This document shows positions 57,001 through 64,000 of a DNA stretch of 64,000 nucleotides, one piece after another (positions within the stretch are counted from its first letter, which is position 1; the number at the start of each line of letters is the position of its first letter). A model generated the notes under the pieces. The model made no database searches and was not told the DNA's origin. It saw only the letters and a list, made by a program, of their open reading frames with translations. Where the stretch lies: NCBI GenBank assembly GCA_007922195.1, contig ML681971.1, positions 2,307,259 through 2,371,258 on the forward strand, read 5' to 3'. The position numbers and the translations under genes are program-made. This stretch comes from Podocnemis expansa (taxonomy: Eukaryota > Chordata > Testudines > Podocnemididae).

Positions 57001-60000
57001 CATTCATTTGTAAAAGGAGTAACATATTGCAGGATAGTCCTTTCAACTACTCTTCATGCAGCGAGCAGAACTTTCAGGGCAGTGTTGGAAACAGAAAGAG
57101 CTGAGACAGCAGAAGAGAACTCAAATGTGCTGCTGCAGTTACAGCCTGGAGTGACATGAGTAAGTAAGGTGAAGAGAAGAACCCTGAAGCCATAGATGGG
57201 ATCTGAGGAGAATGGAAGAAGCCAAGGGACCCAATGAGAAAGTGACAGAGAATATCCTCACACTTACAACCCCCCAGAGACAAAAATGAGGTCCTGACGC
57301 CTCACTGGCTCTGCACTGAGAACATGAAGGCTTGGAACTGACACAGTATGTTTTAATAAGAGACAAGACCCAGCCTGCTGCAGTGAATGCTCTCCTGCAT
57401 TTACACCAGTCATGTCACCCATGTGAGGCATTCCTCCAAGTACTGACCTTGGTTACAACCACAGTTCCCAGAATTGAAGACCCCACACCATGTATGCCTG
57501 TGTTACACGTCACACCCTTGTGAAAAGGAAAAAGGGTGGAATACAACAAAGGCTGCTTCTCTCTTCAGAGCAGGAGAATCAGCTAGTAGCTGAAGTAGTT
57601 GTTCCAGATTCTGGTCCCACTCTTATAAACAATTGGGAATATGGGCAAGTCGCTTACATCCAGATCCTCAAAGGTGTTTAGGCATCTAACTCCCACTGAC
57701 TTCGAGTTAGGTGCCCAAATATCTCTGAGGATCTCTGGGATGTCACCTCTATTTCTCAATCTGTAGACCAGGAATGACAACACTTCCCTAACTCTCACTG
57801 GGCAGTACAAGTTAATTCATTGATATTTGTAAAGCACCTTGAGGCCTGTGGACAGAAGGGAGGAAGGTAATATAGAAATAAACAAACAGGCTGATTCAAC
57901 AGCCCCATTCCATACCATCAGATGCTCAATGAACAGTGAAGTTACAAAGTGGGTTCAGACCATTTCCATATTTAATCATATACAGTTAATTTATCACCAT
58001 TCTAAGAATTAAGATTGGATTGCCAATGAAAATTGTGATCTTGTGTCTGCCTGTGTTTGACAGAACTGACCTGTAAAATGAGATAGGGAAAGAAACTGCT
58101 TTGTACAGTCATCTGGAGGCTTAAGGGGGAAAGAGTCATTTGGTAATCATTGACTTTAATAAACCAGAAAGCTTTTTCACTTAAGCACTTTGCAGTGCAT
58201 TGTTTGACAGCACTTCAGTTTTACATACACATGTTCAGGGAATGTTTGCCAAGTCACTGCTGTTCAGTCTCATAGCAGATGTCCCAATCCTTACTACAAA
58301 CATTTAACCTGACATCTCAGTGTGATTTTTTTTTGTTTTGTTTCTTGTAGGTTTGTATGGAAAGCATTAGCTCTTTGATGCAGGGAGAGCACTGGACTAG
58401 GACTCAACAGACCTGGGTTTTGTTCCCAGCCTTATCACTAGCCTGCTTTGTTATCTCAGTAAGTCACTTTGCCTGCCCATGCCTCAGTTTCCCTATCTGT
58501 TAAATAGGGATGATACTTTGTGAAGCATTCAGACCGACTGGTGAAACATCTTGTGTTACACGCACACAGTGCCTAGCACAAGAATCAATAAGTGAGGCCA
58601 TTAGGACAAACAGTCCATCAATCTCTTATGAATCCAGCTTGGATACGAGTCCAAGAAAAGGACCCTTTAGGAGGACTGAAGACTCAGCATATTGAAGACA
58701 GACTTCATAACATTAACAGATATTTTACTGCACATTTTAAATGAAGAGCCCTTGAAGACTCAGCATATTGAAGACAGACTTCATAACATTAACAGATATT
58801 TTACTGCACATTTTAAATGAAGAGCCCTCTTTGGTTCCTAGTTTACCAGGATATAATTTTCCTGTGAAATTTAACAAGATGAAGCTTTTCTGGAAGGCAG
58901 GAACCAGGCATGTGGACATATAAAAGAAGATATGATATGATCACTTGTGTGAGCCAGAGAGAGGCACTTGCCTCACTGGACTGCTACATCCAAATCTAAC
59001 TGTATCCACTCACAGCTGCCTGCCCCGATTCAGCATTGTTGTGCTCTAACATGGCTTTGGTTTGTGGACTGTGTGGGACAACTACTACAGACCTACCTGT
59101 ATTCTAGCCCAATAAGCACAGTCCTCACTAGTGTTAGAACTTAGATGTTGCATAAGCCAGTATTATAGGACATGAACCATCAAAATGATCTAAAAGTATG
59201 ATGATTTATTTTTGTGCAGCTTCTGTTTGTTGCCTTCTCCAGCCATAAGTGTTTATTTCCAAAAACAGAAATAAAACATACTACAAAATGTGCTTTAAGG
59301 AACCCGAGTATGTAGACCAGTAGGAAGCACACTTCTGGCTGCTATTACCAAAAGCCAACCCCATGTACACACTGTTTGTAATCGCACATGCAAACATTTC
59401 TGAATTTGGTTTGGTTTTCCAAGGACATTCAATGTACTTCGTCTGCAGCAAAAAGGATCAACCTGTCACAAGACAACTTGCCCAAAGGTTGCAGTTTTGT
59501 AGCTAACAGTAAGAATGGCTTTTGGTTATCAATTCAATCACATTATAAATCAAGAGTGACTGAACGTACTGACCTCTCAAGATACTCACTCTTCACAGAA
59601 TCCTCTAGCCTAGGGGTCTCAAACTCACAGCCCGTGGGCCACATGAGGCCCCTAAAGCTATTTCCTGTGGTCTGCAATGACACTATCGTCATTAATATCT
59701 GCAATATCATTGTATGAAAAGGTTTCAGTAGTGTGACCCTCAGGCTACCATACTAGTCCTCATGCAGCCCTTGTGATTTGAGTTTGAGAGGCGGCTGCAG
59801 GGGAAGCGCTCCATACTCCCTCCCTCAGTAGTGGTAGGTGGAGAAGTAGGAGGCCAGGTAGTGCACTCTGTGAACCACACCATGACCATACAAGAGCCAC
59901 ATGAGCCTTGGTTTGGCCATGCAATTATAAATCAGCAAACTTATTTGCTTTTTACCCATTGCACTTTACACTGCATCAAACCAAACCACTTTAGAGACTC

Positions 60001-60852
60001 CATTAATTGTCACAGTTAACACTCTTCTCACTTCCCTTAGCTTGAGGATCAAGAGGATTATATTTGTTCCCCGTCATCTTTTATTTCAAGTGCCCAGTGC
60101 TTCAAAGGCTGCACTGAAAACTTCATGCTGGAGCAGAAGTGTCTCTATGGGTCTCCCTTTATAAACTCCATGGAAATACTGCTACTGGGCTTGAGTCTGT
60201 AGAAACTTTTAAGAGGCCTCTTGCAGTGCTTTAATTCGACACCCGGCTCTGACAAGGGGCAAATCCTCCCTCCCCCAGCCAAATACCCTCCCATCTCCCA
60301 AGGAGTTAGCACTTTATTTTGTGCCTCCCCAACAGGAGGGAGAGAGGAAGAAGCAGCACCCCAAAGACCAGCACAATGGTCTGCTCCTCCCTAGTCTGAC
60401 TGCAGCAACCCTACAAACCCCAGCTCAGGGGAGCACCTAGTACATCTCGGCCTGGGGGGGACGACAAAATGGGACCTGGACCCCCAGCCCCACGCACCAC
60501 ACCGGGAGGGGGACGCTAGACACCGAGGAAGAGGCAGAATAGGCTCCCCCACCCCTCTTTCAAGGGCGGCCCCTCCCCCGCCATAGACACCCGCCCCCCG
60601 CCGGCCCCTCCCCTCACCGGGCGCGCGCGGGCCGTTGCGGCTCAGCAGCCGCCAGTAGCGCTGGAAGGCCTGGTCCAGCACCGCGCAGCCCGGCCCCACC
60701 GCCGACGAGCCCGCGTAGCCGAACCGGAACCGAGCGAGGCTCAGGAGGCAGCGGCCGCCCGGCGACTCGCGGAGCAGCTGCGGCTGGGGCCACACGGCGC
60801 CCGCGGGGACCAGTCCCGCCAGCAGCAGCAGCAGCAGCGCCGGGCGAGCCAT
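38987..60852 (-). CDS. HEXA: Beta-hexosaminidase subunit alpha, complete 14-exon gene
   Basis: This lysosomal family-20 glycoside hydrolase removes terminal N-acetylhexosamine. As the alpha-beta dimer (Hex A), together with the GM2 activator, it degrades GM2 ganglioside. All 14 exons were placed with GT-AG borders and matching phases. Together they give 524 codons (human 529). A Leu-rich signal peptide precedes VWPQPQ. Catalytic landmarks are DTSRHY (Arg174), VDDPSFP, DTPGHT, GGDEVDF (Asp318-Glu319, human 322-323), the VWQE and VWRE tryptophans, and CMWGE. The alpha-type loop GSIPSG (human GSEPSG, involved in activator binding) and Asn in YLNH identify the alpha rather than the beta paralogue. 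Odd points are His instead of the alpha-specific Arg424 and loss of the first N-glycosylation site. Start: ATG at 60852 with G at -3 and +4; an upstream in-frame TTG is not used. Confidence 0.97.
39636..39740 (-). CDS. HEXA: HEXA exon 13 (105 nt)
   Basis: The acceptor is TTTCCTCAAG (A at -3, less common) and the donor is AG|GTAATG. The length is identical to human. It encodes [20 protein letters not shown] and [15 protein letters not shown], with the Cys of human Cys505. NKT adds a possible glycosylation site. Confidence 0.95.
41080..41453. mobile_element. Possible hAT element in HEXA intron 12
   Basis: The right end AAAGTTTGAGGACCACTG is a typical hAT terminus. The best left partner is CAGCAGTCTCCAAATACTG at 41080, matching at about two thirds of positions. 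Flanking octamers share only the first three bases, so the left border is uncertain. Confidence 0.4.
42548..42638 (-). CDS. HEXA: HEXA exon 12 (91 nt)
   Basis: The acceptor is TCTGACAG and the donor is TG|GTAAGA. The length is identical to human. It encodes [15 protein letters not shown], with the human Trp460/Glu462 equivalents, and VTNLTPRLW, adding a potential N-glycosylation site (NLT) that human beta also has but human alpha (NLV) lacks. Confidence 0.95.
42991..43171 (-). CDS. HEXA: HEXA exon 11 (181 nt)
   Basis: The acceptor is GTGGCCAG and the donor is G|GTGTGT. It is one codon shorter than human. It encodes [11 protein letters not shown] with the human Trp392 equivalent, [16 protein letters not shown] and NHISYGQDW. 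Tyr and Asn of human Tyr421/Asn423 are kept, but the Arg424 position is His (codon at 43051-43049). Confidence 0.95.
44319..44391 (-). CDS. HEXA: HEXA exon 10 (73 nt)
   Basis: The acceptor is GGCTCTAG and the donor is AAG|GTGAGA. The length is identical to human. It encodes [20 protein letters not shown], with the Trp of VWQE (human Trp373) at the substrate pocket. Confidence 0.95.
44794..44880 (-). CDS. HEXA: HEXA exon 9 (87 nt)
   Basis: The acceptor is GGTGCACAG and the donor is AG|GTGAGG. The length is identical to human. It encodes [20 protein letters not shown] and KLESFYIQ, a barrel-side helix. Confidence 0.95.
45230..45500 (+). repeat. MIR/L2-like SINE in HEXA intron 8
   Basis: Contains CTCAGGACTCCCAGGATCC, TTCAATTTCCTATCTCTGCA, CTTTCTGGGGCAGGGGCTGT and GTGCCTAGCACAGCAAGGCA, in the order of reptilian MIR-type SINEs with an L2/CR1-like tail. 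Confidence 0.6.
45647..45827 (-). CDS. HEXA: HEXA exon 8 (181 nt), catalytic Asp-Glu
   Basis: The acceptor is TTGACGCAG and the donor is TG|GTGGGT. The length is identical to human. It carries [20 protein letters not shown] with the alpha-specific GS.P loop, LNTTYQF with the Asn295-type glycosylation site, and [18 protein letters not shown] with the catalytic Asp318-Glu319 pair and both Cys of human Cys277-Cys328. Confidence 0.97.
46140..46260 (-). repeat. MIR-like SINE fragment in HEXA intron 7
   Basis: GGGGCAAAGTGATGTATCCA, AAGGTCACCCAGTAGGTCAA and GGCAGAACTGGGAATAGAGC are the reverse complement of the MIR core. Confidence 0.6.
47075..47207 (-). CDS. HEXA: HEXA exon 7 (133 nt)
   Basis: The acceptor is CCTTACCAG and the donor is G|GTAAGG. 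The length is identical to human. It encodes [35 protein letters not shown] and HTQSWGP. His of DTPGHT corresponds to human His262. Confidence 0.96.
48393..48494 (-). CDS. HEXA: HEXA exon 6 (102 nt)
   Basis: The acceptor is CTCCACAG and the donor is AAG|GTAGCA (a weak donor, +5 C). The length is identical to human. It encodes [20 protein letters not shown], with the His and Asp residues lining the active site, then [14 protein letters not shown]. Confidence 0.95.
48625..48784. mobile_element. Short hAT MITE in HEXA intron 5
   Basis: The left end CAATGTTTCCTCTAACTTTT and right end CAGCTTATAGGGAACA are the same type as the ends of the 714-bp element at 20841-21554. The interior holds a small palindrome around CTGGTTTCACGACCAG (48731-48746). 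No clean target duplication was seen. Confidence 0.65.
50423..50531 (-). CDS. HEXA: HEXA exon 5, core (full exon 50423-50533, 111 nt)
   Basis: The full exon spans 50423-50533, with acceptor CCTTGCAG and donor CTG|GTGTGT. Its 37 codons equal the human exon. INKTD keeps the Asn157-type glycosylation site. DFPRFAHRG and [10 protein letters not shown] are near-identical to human; Arg in DTSRHY (human Arg178) contacts substrate. The donor +5 is G but +3 is G as well, slightly weaker than the others. Confidence 0.95.
51047..51093 (-). CDS. HEXA: HEXA exon 4 (47 nt)
   Basis: The acceptor is CTTGCAG and the donor is ACG|GTGAGT. The length is identical to human (47 nt). It encodes [15 protein letters not shown], the start of the TIM-barrel domain. 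Confidence 0.93.
51260..51325 (-). CDS. HEXA: HEXA exon 3 (66 nt)
   Basis: The acceptor is TATTTCAG and the donor is G|GTGAGG. The length is identical to human. It encodes the end of the N-terminal domain with [14 protein letters not shown]. The first codon is completed as Tyr (T from exon 2 plus AC); the human NYT glycosylation site reads SYK here. Confidence 0.93.
51735..51950 (+). repeat. MIR-like SINE in HEXA intron 2 region
   Basis: AAAGCACCAGACAAGGAGCC, GACTTGGGCCAGTCATTTCC and GTGCCTCAGTCTCCCCATAT follow the order of the MIR consensus in forward orientation. It lies inside intron 2 (51326-52338). Confidence 0.6.
52339..52437 (-). CDS. HEXA: HEXA exon 2 (99 nt)
   Basis: The acceptor is TGTTGCAG and the donor is T|GTAAGC, phase 1 to 1. 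At 33 codons it is two longer than human. It has [12 protein letters not shown], with the partner Cys of the first disulphide, plus an extra Cys (PLCTEL) not found at that place in human. This is the most diverged exon; human here has VVSVVTPGC. Confidence 0.88.
55060..55840. repeat. Probable interspersed repeat of unassigned class in HEXA intron 1
   Basis: CTTGGGGAGGAAGGGGTTAA, a TTTGTTTTTGGCTTG segment, and a purine-rich GGTGGTGGCAGCGATACCCC segment recall dispersed LTR-type repeats of turtles from memory. No borders or duplications were found, so this is tentative. Confidence 0.3.
56770..56872 (+). mobile_element. Penelope-like fragment in HEXA intron 1
   Basis: ATGCAATAAATCAGTTTGCT, AGTCTTTAAGAACCACAGGA and AGACTAACACAGCTGCCCTG, in this order, give the common 3' tail seen at 6281-6404. 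It is diverged and 5'-truncated. Confidence 0.6.
57600..57860 (+). repeat. MIR-like SINE interrupted by a palindromic MITE
   Basis: The SINE parts (GGTCCCACTCTTATAAAC, GGGCAAGTCGCTTA, then CTATTTCTCAATCTGTAGAC and TTGTAAAGCACCTTGAGG) are MIR-like in forward order. They are split by the palindrome at 57661-57737. Confidence 0.5.
57661..57737. mobile_element. Palindromic MITE
   Basis: The left arm CAGATCCTCAAAGGTGTTTA continuing to GGCATCTAACTCCCA pairs with the right arm GAGTTAGGTGCCCAAATATC continuing to TCTGAGGATCTCTG. The loop is only a few bases. Foldback MITEs of this type (GGATC...TTTAGGCRCCTAACTCC) are known as dispersed repeats in reptiles; the superfamily is not assigned. Confidence 0.7.
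58370..58585 (+). repeat. MIR-like SINE in HEXA intron 1
   Basis: GAGCACTGGACTAGGACTCA, CTGGGTTTTGTTCCCAGCCT, CATGCCTCAGTTTCCCTATC and CACAGTGCCTAGCACAA follow the MIR consensus in forward order over most of its length. Confidence 0.75.
58677..58828. repeat. Perfect 76-bp tandem duplication in HEXA intron 1
   Basis: 58677-58752 and 58753-58828 are identical over all 76 bases (unit starts TGAAGACTCAGCATATTGAA and ends AATGAAGAGCCCT). The unit occurs exactly twice, with no spacer. Perfect identity suggests a recent duplication or an assembly artefact. Confidence 0.95.
59611..59797. mobile_element. hAT-like MITE in HEXA intron 1
   Basis: The left end TAGGGGTCTCAAACTC and right end GAGTTTGAGAGGCGGCTG are imperfect inverted repeats. 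The sub-terminal ACAGCCCGTGGGCCACATGA word fits a common hAT family type. No clean 8-bp duplication was found. Confidence 0.55.
60618..60852 (-). CDS. HEXA: HEXA exon 1 (coding part, 235 nt)
   Basis: It encodes the signal peptide ([19 protein letters not shown]) and the start of the mature N-terminal domain to RAPG. The donor is G|GTGAGG, phase 1 as in human. Six AGC/CTG units (60821-60838) encode the Leu run of the signal. GPGCAVLD holds the first Cys of the human Cys58-Cys104 pair. Confidence 0.95.
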
Positions 60853-60870
60853 CGCTCTCAACCGACAACG

Positions 60871-60903
60871 GTCATGTGACGCCGGGGGGGGCTGTCAGGT
60901 GAC
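60871..60903. promoter_or_regulatory. HEXA: Two CLEAR-like palindromes upstream of HEXA
   Basis: GTCATGTGAC (60871-60880) and GTCAGGTGAC (60894-60903) each differ at one base from the CLEAR consensus GTCACGTGAC bound by TFEB/TFE3. They lie 19 and 42 bases upstream of the start codon, 23 bases apart. TFEB control of lysosomal genes including HEXA is established in mammals; its use here is inferred from the motifs. Confidence 0.6.
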
Positions 60904-61004
60904 GGGCTGCGTGAGACTCGCGCCAATGGGCAGGGTTTCGGCCCAGGAGGCGGGGCTTCCAGGCAGGGGCGGGGCATAGGAGTCCGGGCTCCGCCCATAT
61001 ATGA

Positions 61005-63117
61005 GGCTGGGTGGACTCACACTCAGCACTTGGCTAGATGACTGGTGCAAGGGGCTGTGTTGCTGGCTCGGGGCCTTGGCTTTACCCACAGGAAGCCCAG
61101 GCCTCCTAGAGCCCCTGCTCGCTGCAGCCGCCTCTCACTCTCCAACCCCTCAGCCTTGGGCTCCAGGGCAGGGAGCACTTAGCTCCCTTGTGGGGTGGAG
61201 GAGGCACAAAGCCTGCAGGCTGGGCTGCACGCAAGGCCGTGCAGACCAGGCCTGGTTTGCACTTAAAATAAGCCCAACCAGCTGTGTTGTTCAGGGCTGT
61301 GCAAAATGTCAGGCACCAAGTGTTGTAGTCAGGCTGGCCTGACACCGCTGGGTTGAGCGAAGAATCCTATCGCTCACTTGCCCTGCTACAGTGTCGCTGA
61401 GGCAGATTAACGACATCGACTGCAGCCCCCCTTCCACTGAGTTAGGAAGCATCTGCAGCTTGATACTGCAGGGCCATGTGGTCACTGTGCTCCTGCAGCA
61501 GCTGTAGCGTAGAACATGCTGCCCCAGAGTCAGGTATCTTCATGCCTATATGGCTGCCCACACTGGGTGCTGGATAGCTGTATCGGTAAAAGAAAGATTA
61601 CATCCCGCACGGAATGCTAGTGCTATGTTTACCCACATTTACCCTTGACTACACTACCAGCTGGGTTTTATGATTACAGATTAGATGCTGTCATTAATCT
61701 CACTTGTCAGGTGAGCATTTCAGGGAGCCCCAATCTGTCAGAGCTGGTAACAATCCCCAATGCTGTATTGTTCATAGGTTCAGCTGAACGATGGCTCCCG
61801 TGGGCCTCTCTGTTGACTCGGTAACTTGCAATGACAGAAAAATAGTGCAAACAATATGTCAGTGATGAAGAGAGCTGCTTGGGAGGGAATGGCAAGTTTG
61901 AATACCATGATAAAATAAAACAAATGTGATTCTGGACTGGAACATGAAGCGTGACTTGTTCCTGCTGCTCTGGGAATGACTGATCAGTCACATGGCAACT
62001 TCCAAACCTTCCTCTGTTTTTCCCCTTCTAACCACGTCGCATAGCTTCACACACACACTTTCTTCCCTTTTCTTGCTCCCTGTTTCCAGAGGAGGAATCC
62101 ACACTCAGTTTAGCCTATACATCTATGGTGGATGACCTGTTCATAAGCACTACTAATATTAATTTCATAAAAAGAGAGGCAGCAGAACAGAACTGTCCCA
62201 ACTCCAAACATCTCAATGCCAGCTATGTATAAGATGGCAAGAAGCCTCATGCCCGCAGAGCAGATTGAGAAATGGTTTCTCTGTGGCCTTTGCTGTATGG
62301 GCTGGGTGGATTCTCCAGCAAGGTTATCAATTAGGGCTGAGGATGGATCAGTTCTCTCTCAGTAGACCAGAGGTGAATGGGGTCTGGGATGGGGTGGAGT
62401 AAGGGTTTTCCCTCACCATATCTGCAGCTGGGCTCAGCCTATACTTTGTGTCCCAGCCAGCAGTGCCCATGGGGAACCCCTGTGTGGACAGTGGAATTGG
62501 GCAGTTTGACACCTTGGTGACTGGAGGTTCTCAGGAAGGAGCCACTTCTGGTTTTGACTCTTTATTGACCTCCTGGAACAGGAAGAGTGCAGCCACTGGC
62601 ATCCAGGACCACAACACATTCCTACAAAGGAAGGACTCTGGGCGAGGCCCAGAGAAGGGCGTAGTGTAGTGTCATTGAGAGCCCAGAATCCAGAGGCAGA
62701 TCAGGGCCGCAGGGCCCATAGGCCTTCCCAATGGGTGAGCCCCCTATTAGTGGGCATCCCCCCTACCGCCAGCATTGTGGGGGGCCTGAGGCCAAAGAGT
62801 GGCCACAGCCTGGCTAGTGAGCCCCTGTGGGGCAGACTGGCACACATGGTATGGCTTCTGGTGTCGCCCAAAAGCCGTGCCGGAGGCTACATACTGCATG
62901 CACCAGTCTGCTCCACCACCTGTGAGGGGCAACCAGCCAGACCACAGCCAGCCCATCCCGCCTCCAGGAGCAGATCAGCCAGCCCAGGAGCAGGGGAGAA
63001 GTGCAGAACTGGCCTCTGGGCTGGCCTGTTCCCCTGCCCTCCCCAGTGCCAGCCGGGCAGAGAGTCCCCGCATGGCGGTGGGCCCTTGCAGTAATCCACC
63101 TCTGCCAAAATCTCTTG
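61005..63117. other. Upstream flank of HEXA, no gene seen
   Basis: No ARIH1 or TMEM202 exon (mammalian neighbours on this side) was recognised. Short open frames around 61000-61340 and 62450-63180 lack domains, repeats or splice context. Confidence 0.35.
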
Positions 63118-63521
63118 GGCTGTGTTCACACACAGGCATTATTTCAATACAAGTTGTGTCGAAACAACTTGTATCGAAATAATGCCTTATTTCAAAATAA
63201 CTTAATTCGAATTAACAGTTTGTTAATTCGAATTAAGGAAAAAAGCTCAAAGCGAAATAGCGGTTTCAGGCAATAGTTATTTCGAAACAAGTCACTGTTG
63301 TTTCAAAATAACATGTTCGGACAGCATTGTTTTGAAAAAATCATTTTGAAACAACATTGTTTCGTCCCCACGTGGGGTTTAAGTTGTTTTGAAACAACGC
63401 TGTTGTTTCGAAACAACGGGTGCTGTTGTTTCGAAGCAACCGTGCGTCGTGTGAACAGGGTATTTCTTATTTCGAAACAACCTCTGTTGTTTCGAAATAA
63501 GAGTGCTGTGTGAACAGAGCC
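63118..63521. mobile_element. MITE built of TTCGAA-centred palindromes
   Basis: The ends GGCTGTGTTCACAC (63118-63131) and GTGTGAACAGAGCC (63508-63521) are inverted repeats with one mismatch. Inside are a 23-bp hairpin (63135-63157 with 63164-63186, one mismatch), the 14-bp palindrome TTAATTCGAATTAA twice (63202-63215, 63223-63236), and at least six variants of GTTGTTTCGAAACAAC between 63275 and 63502. No coding capacity. Superfamily not assigned. Confidence 0.7.
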
Positions 63522-64000
63522 TTGGAGTCAGTGTCCATAAGGACATAAGAATCACCTCTGTGGGAGCAGCCCAATCAGTCCCCATGGCCAGTGTGTCATT
63601 TCCAAGGGGTACCCACAGGGTAAGGCGCTTCACTACCACCTGCCCTTAGCTTGAAGAAGCCTGCTTCTGCCTGTGGGGTCAGCTCCTCAATCCACAGGCA
63701 ACACAAGTGCACGCCTCTGGACTTTGACAGTGCCGCTGCTCTCCAGGTTAGTGATAGGCACATGGCATGCTTTCCGAGCACCTCCTTGGTGTGCCCAGCC
63801 CCTGGTCCACTGGGCATTTGCAATATTCACAGATCCACTTTTACCAAAAAGTAGCACACCCCAGCTGACCAGATCCCCCTGAGATCATCATTCAGCTTAA
63901 AGCACACACACACAAAAACTCACACACAAACCACTTAGGTTTGCTGACAGTGAAATCAAGGACCAGTTTGTTTAGCAGAGCCCAGAGTTTCAAGCCATAA
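63522..64000. other. Right edge, no gene seen
   Basis: Contains a short CA-rich tract (63903-63930). No exon or element end recognised. Confidence 0.35.

Larger units (their letters stand above)
38990..60617 (-). other. HEXA: HEXA introns: sizes and content
   Basis: Intron 1 (52438-60617) is the largest at about 8.2 kb, and intron 12 (39741-42547) is about 2.8 kb. The others run from 166 bp (intron 3, 51094-51259) to about 1.9 kb (intron 5, 48495-50422). They contain the repeats listed separately. No nested gene, snoRNA or tRNA was recognised. A CT run lies at 49937-49950 in intron 5. Confidence 0.8.
60540..61000. promoter_or_regulatory. HEXA: HEXA GC-rich promoter and first-exon island
   Basis: The DNA is GC-rich and CpG-rich across exon 1 and upstream. 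Elements visible upstream of the ATG are CCAAT (60923-60927, plus orientation), GC boxes GGGGCGGGG (60966-60974) and CCGCCC (60991-60996), and CATATATG at 60997-61004. This is typical of a housekeeping lysosomal gene. The transcription start is not determined. A divergent transcript to the right is possible, but no exon was seen. Confidence 0.7.

Noticed and set aside
60853..60861. Upstream in-frame start giving three extra residues for HEXA
   Set aside because: The codon is TTG, not ATG. The ATG at 60852 has a good initiation context and leaves a normal signal peptide.
1..64000. CRISPR arrays, tRNA or rRNA genes, riboswitches, bacterial operons
   Set aside because: No direct-repeat array with regular spacers, cloverleaf or rRNA segment was seen; the content is vertebrate chromosomal.

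Overview
This window looks like chromosomal DNA of a reptile, most probably a turtle. That is an inference from three things: a single vertebrate multi-exon gene with vertebrate splice sites, a CR1 LINE 3' end, and a mix of DIRS-type, Penelope-like, Ty3/gypsy-type and many non-autonomous hAT elements. There is no bacterial-style operon, CRISPR array, tRNA or rRNA gene that I can see.

The right half (about 37.4-61.0 kb) is occupied by one gene on the minus strand, HEXA, the lysosomal beta-hexosaminidase alpha subunit. All 14 coding exons could be placed by hand with GT-AG splice sites and phases that join without a break. The coding exons sum to 1575 nt (524 codons plus stop), against 529 residues in human HEXA. 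Twelve of the 14 exons have the same coding length as human or differ by one codon. The start lies in a GC-rich promoter with two CLEAR-like palindromes just upstream. Introns contain only old repeats (MIR-like SINEs, hAT fragments, a Penelope-like fragment, a palindromic MITE and a 76-bp perfect tandem duplication).

The left part (1-38 kb) is a gene-free repeat landscape. From left to right it holds: a 43-bp minisatellite; a decayed Ty3/gypsy-type element on the minus strand (2.7-6.7 kb) interrupted by a hAT element and a Penelope-like fragment; two complete but inactivated DIRS-type tyrosine-recombinase retrotransposons in the same orientation (7.7-13.9 and 17.1-23.6 kb); a CR1 3' end (24.5-25.3 kb); several hAT elements with 8-bp target duplications; a pair of inverted 0.27-kb MITEs; and a Penelope-like 3' end split by a hAT element and cut by a 10-N assembly gap at 32.29 kb.

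Both DIRS copies keep the diagnostic architecture: inverted terminal repeats plus an internal complementary region matching the outer edges of both ends, with gag, RT-RNase H and tyrosine recombinase between them. Each carries younger insertions: copy 1 a GC-rich hAT inside the recombinase; copy 2 a 5'-inverted Penelope-like fragment inside RT and a C-rich hAT inside RNase H. These give a readable order of insertion events.

I did not find an obviously new functional system. The most unusual items are a 68-codon Cys-rich ORF present in both DIRS copies and ended by a TGA at the same place, the 5'-inverted Penelope-like insertion with a 13-bp target duplication, a MITE built of TTCGAA-centred palindromes near the right end, and a His in place of an alpha-subunit-specific active-site Arg in HEXA.
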